Shown here: positions 1 through 7,771 of the stretch, piece by piece
Layout: each line of letters begins with the position of its first letter
How positions within the stretch are numbered: position 1 is the first letter of the stretch
Assembly (NCBI GenBank): GCA_934457415.1
Contig: CAKSHM010000003.1
Span: forward strand, 177,585 to 241,584
Source of the DNA: an uncultured Eubacteriales bacterium
GTDB taxonomy: Bacteria; Bacillota; Clostridia; Oscillospirales; Acutalibacteraceae
Length of the DNA: 64,000 nt
Reading direction: 5' to 3'
Notes under the pieces: model-generated
Databases searched by the model: none
Seen by the model: only the letters and a program-made list of their open reading frames with translations
What the model was told of the DNA's origin: nothing
Position numbers and translations under genes: made by a program

Positions 1-648
1 CTCGAAATCGTGACCGTCAATAGTTATCGTATGCCAATTAAAGGCTTCGAATTTTTTGTCTACAGGCTTTGCGGAATTTACCTCGTCGATCGTTCCGTCA
101 ATCTGGAGATTGTTAAGGTCGATAAACGCGGTAAGGTTATCAAGTCCCTTATTCCCTGCGAACATCGCCGCTTCCCAGACCTGTCCCTCCTCAAGCTCGC
201 CGTCTCCCAAAACCGTGAACACCTTAAAATCATTTTTAAAGTGTTTGGCCGAAAGTGCCATTCCGCAAGCGGCGGAAATACCCTGTCCTAACGATCCGCT
301 CGACATATCTACTCCGGGAATATGCTTCATATCGGGATGCCCCTGCAAAAATGAACCTATATGGCGGAGCGTTTTAAGCTCAGATACATCGAAATATCCG
401 CGGTTTGCAAGAACGCTGTAAAGCGCGGGAGCCGCATGGCCCTTTGATAAAACAAAACGGTCGCGGTTTTCATTTTTCGGATCTTCGGGATCGATATTCA
501 AATAATCAAAATAAAGGTATGTCAGAATATCGGCTATCGAAAGCGAGCCTCCGGGGTGGCCTGATTTTGCGGCATGCACGCCCTCAATTATTCCTATTCT
601 TACATCAGCAGCTTTTTTCATTAGCTCTTTCTTTTTTAAACTGTCCAT
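1..648 (-). CDS. Transketolase, N-terminal subunit (partial, cut by window edge)
   Basis: Thiamine-diphosphate enzyme of the non-oxidative pentose phosphate pathway that moves two-carbon ketol units between sugar phosphates. The 216 visible codons give the pyrophosphate-binding domain: SGHPGGSLS near residue 30, SKGHAAPALY near 69, and the ThDP/Mg motif GDGELEEGQVWEAA followed by DLNNLQIDG. Clostridia and archaea often split transketolase into N- and C-terminal genes; the start and early spacing fit the short N-terminal subunit, but the end lies outside the window, so a full-length enzyme is not formally excluded. The ATG overlaps the stop of the upstream HAD gene (TAATG), with AGGAAG as ribosome site. 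It is the last visible gene of the miaB-to-divIVA string. Confidence 0.9.
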   Translation of the reverse strand, partial: MDSLKKKELMKKAADVRIGIIEGVHAAKSGHPGGSLSIADILTYLYFDYLNIDPEDPKNENRDRFVLSKGHAAPALYSVLANRGYFDVSELKTLRHIGSFLQGHPDMKHIPGVDMSSGSLGQGISAACGMALSAKHFKNDFKVFTVLGDGELEEGQVWEAAMFAGNKGLDNLTAFIDLNNLQIDGTIDEVNSAKPVDKKFEAFNWHTITIDGHDFE

Positions 649-1493
649 TATTTGCTTCCTTTCTTTATTCTGATATAATTTTCCGTTTTTTCTATAAAGT
701 CGGCTACTGCGCCGAGCCTTACGCTGCAAAGACTGAATTCGGCATTGTTTTTTATCTCGTCCGGCGCCTCTGACGGCGCTCCGCTTAAATGCGACTGCTT
801 AAGCATTTCTAAATCATTATAATAATCTCCGACTGCACAGCATTTTTCTTCACTGATATTTAAAATCCCGCAAAGCTTCTTCGCTGCGGCGGCTTTTGAA
901 GCGGATCCGCTTACAATTTCAAAGTATCTGCGTTTTTCCCCTAAAACCGTTGCAGCGGTTCGAAAAAGAGTGCAGCTTTTCGGTGTATTCGCCGTTTCTT
1001 TTTCAAGCTCAGGATAATCCTCATTCTTAGGTAAAAATATCACCTTTGTCCATGAAAGACCGTCAACATATTTAAAATCCGCCGTTTCCGACTCAAAGCC
1101 CTCATATTTTTCATGGTCGGAATTTTCCGAAGTTTTATTAAAAGCAAAAATCTTATCAGCCGAATGAATCTCAAGCCCGATTTCGGGATACTTTTTTATT
1201 ATATTTTCGGTAAATTTATGACCTTCAAAGCTTATATTATCCTCAAACAGAACCTTTTTTTCCGACAAATCATAAATCATTGCTCCGTTGGCAAAAATCG
1301 AGGGGGAAATATTTCCTATCTTATCCGTAACCGAAGAAACGGCTTTTACAGCTCTGCCGGTGGAGAGGGAAAATATCCCGCCGTTTTCAGTAAAATAGCG
1401 TATTTTTTCGCAATTTCGTTCCGGAAGATATCCGTTATCGAGCAAGGTTCCGTCAATATCGCTTATTATAAGATATCCGTCAAAAATCGGCAT
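648..1493 (-). CDS. Cof-type HAD-superfamily phosphatase
   Basis: Predicted cytosolic phosphatase of the HAD IIB (Cof) subfamily, 281 aa, acting on small sugar or nucleotide phosphates; the substrate is not readable. Motif I is ISDIDGTLLD (nucleophile D12, acid D14), followed by LSTGR, and motif IV is VGDYYNDLEML near residues 221-231, with a typical C2b cap between. The frame extends 35 codons upstream into the pseudouridine synthase gene, but ATG 1493 puts the DxDGT motif at the usual distance from the N-terminus and overlaps the upstream stop by only 14 bases. Downstream it overlaps the transketolase start. Probably co-transcribed with the lspA/rluD genes. Confidence 0.85.
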   Translation of the reverse strand: MPIFDGYLIISDIDGTLLDNGYLPERNCEKIRYFTENGGIFSLSTGRAVKAVSSVTDKIGNISPSIFANGAMIYDLSEKKVLFEDNISFEGHKFTENIIKKYPEIGLEIHSADKIFAFNKTSENSDHEKYEGFESETADFKYVDGLSWTKVIFLPKNEDYPELEKETANTPKSCTLFRTAATVLGEKRRYFEIVSGSASKAAAAKKLCGILNISEEKCCAVGDYYNDLEMLKQSHLSGAPSEAPDEIKNNAEFSLCSVRLGAVADFIEKTENYIRIKKGSK

Positions 1494-2400
1494 TTCTTTT
1501 ACATTCCTCTGAAAATTTTTTAAAATAATCAGGCAAACTGCTTTCAAATTCCATATACTGCCCTGTTCTCGGATGAATAAAACCGAGTTTTTTTGCATGC
1601 AGGCACTGTCCGTTTAAGCTTTTAATGACCTTTTTCGGTCCGTAAACAGGATCTCCTGCCACAGGGTGTCCGATATAAGCCATATGCACTCTTATCTGAT
1701 GAGTCCGTCCCGTTTCAAGCCTCAGTCTTAAATGTGTGAATTCTTTATATCTTTCAATAACGCTGTAAAATGTCTTTGCGTTTTTGGAATTCTTATAGGT
1801 AACAGCCATTTGCTTTCTTTTAACAGGGTGCCGCCCGATAGGTGCGTCCACAAATCCGCTGTCGTCCTTAAAATTACCGTAAACAATTGCCTCGTACTCT
1901 CTTGTAAAGCTATGTTCTTTGATCTGTTCGGCTAAAAATTTATGCGCCTCGTCATTTTTTGCAACCATTAAAAGACCGCTCGTGTCCTTATCGATTCTAT
2001 GGACTATCCCTGGGCGCATTACGCCGTTTATCCCCGAAAGGGAGCCTTTACAGTGATATAAAACCGCATTAACAAGCGTACCCGTATAGTTTCCGTTTGC
2101 AGGGTGGACAACCATTCCCTTAGGCTTATTTACAACCAAAAGGTCATTATCCTCATAAAGAATGTCAATCGGAATATTTTCAGGCTCCGCTTTATATTCT
2201 ACGGGATCGGGGATTTCGACGGTTACGGTGTCGCCGCTTTTCAGCTTTACATTTTTTGAAGCTGTTTTTCCGTTCAGCAAAACCGATCCGTTTTCCAAAA
2301 GCTGAGCAGCCCTTGACCTCGAAACGGAAGCGATTTCGGCTGTATACACATCAAGACGGCGGCTTTCACCGCCGTCAAAAACACTATTTATCCGAGTCAT
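1480..2400 (-). CDS. RluA/RluD-family 23S rRNA pseudouridine synthase
   Basis: Isomerises specific uridines in large-subunit rRNA to pseudouridine. About 306 aa: an N-terminal S4 RNA-binding domain (residues 12-75, RAAQLLENGSVLLNG) and the catalytic domain with HRIDKDTSGLL, whose D137 is the expected catalytic aspartate, plus RTHQIRVH. A longer frame to 2427 exists, but ATG 2400 is preferred because it gives the normal short leader before the S4 domain and overlaps lspA by 17 bases. Gram-positive genomes usually keep this gene directly behind lspA, as here. The exact target uridines (RluD-like, B. subtilis YlyB) are inferred from family and context. Confidence 0.9.
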   Translation of the reverse strand: MTRINSVFDGGESRRLDVYTAEIASVSRSRAAQLLENGSVLLNGKTASKNVKLKSGDTVTVEIPDPVEYKAEPENIPIDILYEDNDLLVVNKPKGMVVHPANGNYTGTLVNAVLYHCKGSLSGINGVMRPGIVHRIDKDTSGLLMVAKNDEAHKFLAEQIKEHSFTREYEAIVYGNFKDDSGFVDAPIGRHPVKRKQMAVTYKNSKNAKTFYSVIERYKEFTHLRLRLETGRTHQIRVHMAYIGHPVAGDPVYGPKKVIKSLNGQCLHAKKLGFIHPRTGQYMEFESSLPDYFKKFSEECKRNADF

Positions 2401-2911
2401 TCCTATCACTTTCAGGTGCGGAAACAACGGCTGTTTTTTTAGCCTTTTCTTCCTTTATCATCGAAACAATAAAATAAAGAATAAGAAGCATTGCGCCTAT
2501 AACTATTGCAATATCGGCAACATTGAAAACGGGGAAATCCTTAAAGAAAGTGAAATGCAGAAAATCAACGACATATCCGCCGCGCGCTATTCTGTCAATC
2601 ATATTTCCTATTCCGCCCGATAAAACCAGCGACATTGCCCAGAACATAAGCTTATTCTTTGTTCCGTATTTAAGCATTAAAGCAATGCAGACAAGCATTA
2701 TAACCGCCGTCACGGAAATAAGGATCCATGTATAGCCGCTGAGCATTCCCCATGCGCCGCCGCCGTTTTCAACATAAACAAGATCGATTATTCCTTTTAT
2801 AAATGTCTTTCCGTTAAACTGCTCCGGATTTAAAAGAACAAGATATTTTGTATACCTGTCTGCGGCAATGACCGCAAGTCCTGTCAGCACTGCCAAAATA
2901 TATGTAACCAT
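2384..2911 (-). CDS. lspA: Signal peptidase II (lipoprotein signal peptidase)
   Basis: Membrane aspartyl protease that removes the signal peptide of prolipoproteins after lipidation of the lipobox cysteine. 175 aa with four hydrophobic segments (about 4-24, 62-80, 88-102, 134-152). The family motifs are complete: GGIGNMIDR, then GYVVDFLHF and FPVFNVADIAI, supplying the two catalytic aspartates (D116 and D133). The charged C-terminal tail (KEEKAKK...) is cytosolic and overlaps the start of the next gene. Likely clients in this window are the ABC substrate-binding lipoprotein and the FG-GAP lipoprotein. Confidence 0.96.
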   Translation of the reverse strand: MVTYILAVLTGLAVIAADRYTKYLVLLNPEQFNGKTFIKGIIDLVYVENGGGAWGMLSGYTWILISVTAVIMLVCIALMLKYGTKNKLMFWAMSLVLSGGIGNMIDRIARGGYVVDFLHFTFFKDFPVFNVADIAIVIGAMLLILYFIVSMIKEEKAKKTAVVSAPESDRNDSDK

Positions 2912-2941
2912 TCTTTTTCTCCGTTTCTTTAAAATTTGTGA

Positions 2942-3691
2942 TTATTCTTTATCGGAAGCATCCTTTTCTTTGCTTTCCTCGGCATTCTTTTCTTTTTTCT
3001 CTTTTTTATCCGATTTCTGCTCTTCTTCCTTTTCCTTGTCCGCTGCCTTTATAAATTCCTCAGGCTCCGGTTTTTTATCAATTTCGGCCGAAAGAATTTT
3101 TGCAATTTCCTCGGGAGAAAGCGGAACTGCGTCGGGAAGCTGAGAAATAATTGAGGTCTGCTCCTTGAACTTATTGAGGATTTCGGATTTGAAAGCGGCA
3201 ACCTCTAATTTTGCTCTGTTAAACAGCAGCTGCTGTCTTGCAATGCAATCGTCGGTAGCCTTTTCAATGGCTTTCAGCTTTCTTTCCTCTTCCTCGCGCT
3301 GTCTGTCAAACTCCGCCTGAGCGTCAGCCCTGCGCTGAATGTTCTCAGCCTCGAATTTTTTAACAGTCTCATTCTCGCGCTTTGTGATTTCAACTATTTT
3401 ATCCTCGGCCGCCTTGATTATCTCGTCGCTTTTCTTTCTTGCGTCGGCAACGATCTGGTCGGCAAGCTTCTGAGCGCTGACTAAAACGCTCTGAATGCTC
3501 GACTGAGAATTCTTATAGGTCTCAACCTCTTCCGTAAGAGAGTCAACCTTTTCGTTAAGCTCCTTGACGGTACGCTCGAAACGGTCATAATCAACCTCTA
3601 CTTTATCGAGAAAAATGTCGACCTCTTCCTGCTTGTATCCGCCTACGGATTTAGCAAATTTTACATTTCTTACATCCTTTGAATTAAGCAT
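2942..3691 (-). CDS. divIVA: DivIVA-family cell division / polarity protein
   Basis: Coiled-coil scaffold that binds curved membrane at poles and septa and organises division and wall growth. 249 aa from ATG 3691, chosen because MLNSKDVRNVKFAKS.. matches the usual N-terminus and AGGGG lies a correct distance upstream; 25 further upstream codons are open but lack support. The membrane-binding N-terminal DivIVA domain (1-60, with GGYKQEEVDIFLDKV) is followed by a long coiled coil (about 35-185) rich in Glu, Lys and Arg, and a charged tail (DKKEKKEKNAEESKEKD). Its position after ylmH and before lspA is the standard Firmicute order. Confidence 0.93.
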   Translation of the reverse strand: MLNSKDVRNVKFAKSVGGYKQEEVDIFLDKVEVDYDRFERTVKELNEKVDSLTEEVETYKNSQSSIQSVLVSAQKLADQIVADARKKSDEIIKAAEDKIVEITKRENETVKKFEAENIQRRADAQAEFDRQREEEERKLKAIEKATDDCIARQQLLFNRAKLEVAAFKSEILNKFKEQTSIISQLPDAVPLSPEEIAKILSAEIDKKPEPEEFIKAADKEKEEEQKSDKKEKKEKNAEESKEKDASDKE

Positions 3692-3707
3692 ATCTTTTTC
3701 CCCTTTT

Positions 3708-4445
3708 TTAGGTAATATATTTTTGATATTCCAAAACGGTTTTACCCTTTCGGGTAGTCCCGTCAACAGACTTTATTTTAAACTTACCTTTTTGTCTTAC
3801 CGTTATACTGTCTCCGGCCTTTACCGAATGTGTACCCTTTTCGCAAATCAATGAGTTCACACTGACATATCCTAAGCTTATAAGCTGTGCCGCTTCCTTT
3901 CTTGAAACATGCGTAAGCTCGCTTACAACGCAGTCAAGCCTTAAAGACGAAACGCTCGCCTTAAAATCCGCAAGCTTTGAAAGAGAGGGAAGAGGCAATG
4001 AATAGCCCTCGCTGAGTCTGACTCCGACACTGCCGATTTTTTCGGTCTGAGATAAAACAAACGGCAAGATATCTTTATGTATAAACGCTACTGCCCTGCC
4101 GGCTTCAACTAAAATATCTCCGATTTTTTCTCTTGCGATCCCGAGCCCTGTAAGCGCACCCAAAAAATCCCTGTGAGCAAGTCTGTCGGCAGGTCTGAAC
4201 AGGAAGGTAACTCCGGAAATCGGAAAATGAGGGTCCTCGCACCAATTAGGCTTACAGCAGAACACCGATCTTTCCGCTCCCTCAAATCCGCCGAAAAAAC
4301 ATACCGAACAATTTATATTCTTTACCGCGTCCTGTACCGCCGCCGCTTCGGCAGGCGACAAGAAGCCTAAAAAACATGGAGCGTTTCTTGTTTCGCTTAA
4401 GCGAACGGTATCAAGCGCCCTTTGTTTTAACAGAGATAATTCCAT
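3708..4445 (-). CDS. YlmH-like S4-domain RNA-binding protein
   Basis: Homologue of B. subtilis YlmH, a ribosome-associated S4-domain protein found in the division cluster of Gram-positive bacteria and in cyanobacteria. 245 aa: the N-terminal two thirds are the YlmH-specific alpha/beta region (FLGFLSPAEAAAVQDAV, then DFLGALTGLGIAREKIGDI, typical of the family), and residues about 170-230 form the S4 domain (SRKEAAQLISLGYVSVN). The start is ATG 4445, which shares a base with the sepF stop (TGATG); a TTG three bases earlier is less likely. Translational coupling with sepF is therefore expected. Confidence 0.9.
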   Translation of the reverse strand: MELSLLKQRALDTVRLSETRNAPCFLGFLSPAEAAAVQDAVKNINCSVCFFGGFEGAERSVFCCKPNWCEDPHFPISGVTFLFRPADRLAHRDFLGALTGLGIAREKIGDILVEAGRAVAFIHKDILPFVLSQTEKIGSVGVRLSEGYSLPLPSLSKLADFKASVSSLRLDCVVSELTHVSRKEAAQLISLGYVSVNSLICEKGTHSVKAGDSITVRQKGKFKIKSVDGTTRKGKTVLEYQKYIT

Positions 4446-4912
4446 CAATAGTAAAGCTTATTGTCCTCATAATCGTCAAGCATAAGCTCGCCGAGAACAT
4501 CAATATCGCTTGCGACTATAATAAAGGTGCTGTTTGCAACCTTTCTTAAATTGCCGTGATTGGCATAGGCGACTCCGCTTAAAAAGTCGATTATTCTTCT
4601 TGATGTCTCACGGTTAGCCGATTCAAGGTTTAAAACAACCGTTTTTTTGGCATTGAGGTGGTCGGCAATAGCGGTAACATCCTCAAACCTATCCGGCTTA
4701 ACAAGCACAACCTGCATCTGCGACGGAGCGGCAGACCCTTGATAATTCATACTCTTTGATTTTATAACTCTCGGAGCTTCCTGCTTTTTTGAGGCTGACT
4801 CCTCGCGGTAAGAAGACTTCTTTTCATGCTCCGGTTCCTGATCCAAATCCTCATCAAACTCGTCATCATCCGGAATGGTCATTATGTTTTTAATGCTTTC
4901 AAACAATCCCAT
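4445..4912 (-). CDS. sepF: SepF cell division protein
   Basis: Membrane-binding FtsZ partner that forms rings or arcs and bundles FtsZ at the septum. 155 aa: an N-terminal amphipathic membrane anchor (MGLFESIKNIM), an acidic linker (residues 14-60) and the C-terminal DUF552 beta-fold (about 66-150) with VVLVKPDRFEDVTAIADHL and VVLNLESANRETSRRIIDFL, the family hallmark. Sixteen bases separate it from yggS upstream and it overlaps ylmH downstream. Placement in the yggS-sepF-ylmH-divIVA order makes the assignment secure. Confidence 0.95.
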   Translation of the reverse strand: MGLFESIKNIMTIPDDDEFDEDLDQEPEHEKKSSYREESASKKQEAPRVIKSKSMNYQGSAAPSQMQVVLVKPDRFEDVTAIADHLNAKKTVVLNLESANRETSRRIIDFLSGVAYANHGNLRKVANSTFIIVASDIDVLGELMLDDYEDNKLYY

Positions 4913-4927
4913 AATTTAAAGCTCCTT

Positions 4928-5641
4928 TTATATGTTATAATTTCTTCTGCCGAAAAGCGCCGTTCCGATTCTCACGATATTTGCGCCGCATTCTATTGCC
5001 TGCTCAAAATCTTCGGACATACCCATCGACAGAAAGTCCATACTACTATTATCTATTTTTTTAGCCCCGATGTCAATAAACAGTTTATTCATTTTATAAA
5101 AATATTTGGGATTTTCTGTCGGATTTTCGCAAACGGGCGGTATCGCCATTAGTCCGCGCACCTTTATTCCCTTCATTTTTGCGATTTCTTCAACTGCATT
5201 TTGCGCTTCCTCATATTTAAAGCCGGACTTACTTTCCTCATTTCCTATATTTATTTCTATAAGCACATCTGCGGTCTTATTGATTTTCTGTGCCTGCTTT
5301 GAAATTTCCTCAGCCAAACGTATACTCCCGACAGATTCGATCATTTCAACCTTATCAATTATATATTTTACTTTATTGGTCTGCAAACGGCCGATAAAAT
5401 GCTTGTGAACCGGAAGATATTCGCTTTCCTTTGACAAGAATTCCTGAACTCGGTTTTCTCCGATATACTTTATACCCTTCTTTACAGCATGGTTTATTAC
5501 CGTTACATCAACCGTCTTGGTAGCAGCCAAAAGGATTATATCTTCAGGACTTCTTCCCGATTTTAAAGCGGCGGCTGCGATTTTTTTCTTGATTTCGGAA
5601 TAATTTTCATCGAAAATTTCAACTGACGACTTTTCCGTCAT
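4928..5641 (-). CDS. YggS/PROSC-family pyridoxal phosphate homeostasis protein
   Basis: Monomeric PLP-binding TIM-barrel protein involved in PLP supply and amino/keto acid balance; no free-standing catalytic reaction is known for the family. 237 aa with the PLP lysine in LLAATKTVDV (K42), the YIGENRVQE motif, HFIGRLQTNK, and the C-terminal LSMGMSEDFEQAIECGANIVRIGTALFG region split here as LSMGMSEDFEQAI and VRIGTALFG. Its first codons overlap the end of the HlyD-like gene by 23 bases. Position directly upstream of sepF is the conserved Firmicute arrangement. Confidence 0.92.
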   Translation of the reverse strand: MTEKSSVEIFDENYSEIKKKIAAAALKSGRSPEDIILLAATKTVDVTVINHAVKKGIKYIGENRVQEFLSKESEYLPVHKHFIGRLQTNKVKYIIDKVEMIESVGSIRLAEEISKQAQKINKTADVLIEINIGNEESKSGFKYEEAQNAVEEIAKMKGIKVRGLMAIPPVCENPTENPKYFYKMNKLFIDIGAKKIDNSSMDFLSMGMSEDFEQAIECGANIVRIGTALFGRRNYNI

Positions 5642-6824
5642 ACAAATTCTTTCCTTTCACTATAACCTCATCATAAATTCTTAAAACATTTGAATTGCTT
5701 TTTACCTGCTCGCAGATTATATAATCGCCTGTATTATAAATAACGTTTACCTCTACGAACTTTACGTTTATCCCCGACAAAACATAAACTCCGGTTTTGC
5801 CGTCAACAACCCTTAGTGCTTTTTTCGGAACTCTGAGTCCCGCATAGGTTTTACTTATAACCTTCATGCTTCCGGTTCTTAAAACGGCAAGCGAGCTGTT
5901 CATTTGCTCGCACGAAAAAATTATTACCGCCTTTTGCGAATTGTCGGAAATATTTATGCTTTTTACTTTTACGGGCAGATGCTGACCCGATTTTAAATTT
6001 GTGTTTATTGTAAGAGAATCGCCCTCTTTGAATTTAAGCGATTCGTTTATACCGACAGGAGCCGCGATATACCACTCATAATCCGAAACAATTTTTCCTA
6101 TCCCGTTTTCCGGCTGCGCCTGAGGCTTAAGCTTTTTAAAAAAAGCGTCGTCTATCTCGGAAATACTGTCTGCCGTGAGAACATTTTCGTATCCGTCAAG
6201 CGCAGAAACGAAATATCCGGATTCCGCCGCCGTTATTTTTGCTTTAGGAGCAGGAAGGGTTGCCTGAAGAGAAGAAAGCTCGCTCTTAAGATTATTTAAA
6301 TTCTCGGTAAAATCGGTCTGGTCGCCCGTTGCGCTGCTGCGGCGGTTAAGAGAGGAAAGAAAAGCATTTATAAATTCCTTGCTGCCCGAAAAATTCCCGC
6401 CCGCACAGCTTCTTTGCATTTCATTCAAAGCCGAGGTTACCTTATTGTTAATCTGGTCGATATCGGCGGCTTTATTATCGTTATACCCCTGAATTTCCTC
6501 AATGTCGGCAATCTGATTTTTAACTGTTTCTATTTTCGAGTTTATAACAGAGGCGGCAGAAGAATCATAAACATAGGCTATCACGCCGTCCTTTGATACT
6601 CTTTCCCCGTCGGAAACAGCATAATGAAGAGAGCCGCTTTGGGTATAGGTTACGGGAATTTCCTTTCTTATGACATATCCTGTAAGCTCCAAGCCGTCCG
6701 AGCTTTCGAAATATTCGGCGCTTGCGGTCGTTATCGGCTTATAAAGAGATGAATAAAGCTGATGAATTACAAAAACGGATATAAAAAGGACTAAAAATAC
6801 CTTTAATACCGTATTCCCTTTCAT
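5619..6824 (-). CDS. HlyD-like membrane-anchored protein of the division cluster
   Basis: 401 aa with a single N-terminal membrane anchor (residues 7-25, VFLVLFISVFVIHQLYS) and a long extracytoplasmic part. Residues about 60-90 and 195-215 resemble the split lipoyl/biotinyl-like halves of HlyD adaptors (VSDGERVSKDGVIAYVYD; ITAAESGYFVSALDG), with a helical hairpin between (about 90-185) and a C-terminal beta-barrel ending GLRVPKKALRVVDGKTGVYV. No partner transporter or outer-membrane protein is nearby. Because it sits between miaA and yggS-sepF, a role in division or wall assembly is more plausible than export, but that is inference. Its ATG overlaps the miaA stop (ATGA). Confidence 0.75.
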   Translation of the reverse strand: MKGNTVLKVFLVLFISVFVIHQLYSSLYKPITTASAEYFESSDGLELTGYVIRKEIPVTYTQSGSLHYAVSDGERVSKDGVIAYVYDSSAASVINSKIETVKNQIADIEEIQGYNDNKAADIDQINNKVTSALNEMQRSCAGGNFSGSKEFINAFLSSLNRRSSATGDQTDFTENLNNLKSELSSLQATLPAPKAKITAAESGYFVSALDGYENVLTADSISEIDDAFFKKLKPQAQPENGIGKIVSDYEWYIAAPVGINESLKFKEGDSLTINTNLKSGQHLPVKVKSINISDNSQKAVIIFSCEQMNSSLAVLRTGSMKVISKTYAGLRVPKKALRVVDGKTGVYVLSGINVKFVEVNVIYNTGDYIICEQVKSNSNVLRIYDEVIVKGKNLYDGKVVS

Positions 6825-7771
6825 TGCTTTTCAACTCCCTTTTCTTCTAAAATTTCTTTTGCTTTTTCAAATATTTCTTCTTCTGTATTCAAATCGGGAT
6901 AAAGCCAGATTATTCTTTCGTCCCTGTTAAACCAGCTGAGCTGCCTTTTTGCGTATCTGCGTGTCGCGCGCTTTAAATTCTCGGTACATTCACTTAAAAG
7001 TTCCCTGTTTTCAAAATATCCGAAAAATTCCTTATGCCCTATCGCCTGAGCGGCGCCTCCGGAATTTTCTTTATTTAAAAATGCTTTTCTTGCCTCCTCC
7101 AAAAGTCCGCGCTCTAACATTTTTTCGACCCTTAAATCAATTCTTTCGTAAAGCTTTTGCCTGTCCGAAAATTTAAGACCCAAAAGAATATATTCATATT
7201 CGTTTTCTTCTTTTCTTGATATCCTGTTTAATTCAGTCACGGTTTTTCCGGTGGAATAATAAAGTTCAAGCGCTCTGATTATTCTTCTCGTATTATTAGG
7301 GTGAAGCCTCAACGCTGTTTCGGGATCGAATTTATTAAGCTCGTCAATTAAGCTTTGCGCACCCTCTTTTTCACATCTGTCTTCAAGCCTTTTTCTTAAA
7401 TCAAAATCGGTATCCGCTTCGCAAAAACGGATATTGTCGGCAAGAGAGGAAATATAAAGCCCTGTCCCTCCAACTAAAAACGGAATTTTGCCCACTTTTA
7501 TAATATCTGAAATTTCTTTTCTTGCAAGGGTACAGTAATCGGCGGCGTTAAAGCTTAATTCAGGGTCTAAAAACTCAAAAAGCCTGTGTCTTATGCCCTG
7601 CTTTTCCTCAGCTGTCGGAGCGGCGGAGGCAATAGGCATATTTTTATAAATCTGCATTGAGTCGGCACAAATTATTTCTCCGCCGAATTCCTTTGCGAGC
7701 TTTACCGAAAGCTCCGTTTTGCCCGACGCCGTAGGTCCTAAAACACAGACAACCTTTTTCTTATCGCTCAT
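6821..7771 (-). CDS. miaA: tRNA dimethylallyltransferase
   Basis: Adds a dimethylallyl group to N6 of A37 in tRNAs reading UNN codons; MiaB, encoded at the head of the same string, then methylthiolates this base. 316 aa with the Walker A-like loop GPTASGKTELS (12-22), the substrate region ADSMQIYKNM, LVGGTGLYI, and PNNTRRIIRALE, followed by the C-terminal CGKRQLSWFNRD-like segment (here YAKRQLSWFNRD). Start and stop each overlap a neighbour by four bases (ATGA with mutL and with the HlyD-like gene), implying coupled translation. Confidence 0.96.
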   Translation of the reverse strand: MSDKKKVVCVLGPTASGKTELSVKLAKEFGGEIICADSMQIYKNMPIASAAPTAEEKQGIRHRLFEFLDPELSFNAADYCTLARKEISDIIKVGKIPFLVGGTGLYISSLADNIRFCEADTDFDLRKRLEDRCEKEGAQSLIDELNKFDPETALRLHPNNTRRIIRALELYYSTGKTVTELNRISRKEENEYEYILLGLKFSDRQKLYERIDLRVEKMLERGLLEEARKAFLNKENSGGAAQAIGHKEFFGYFENRELLSECTENLKRATRRYAKRQLSWFNRDERIIWLYPDLNTEEEIFEKAKEILEEKGVEKQ

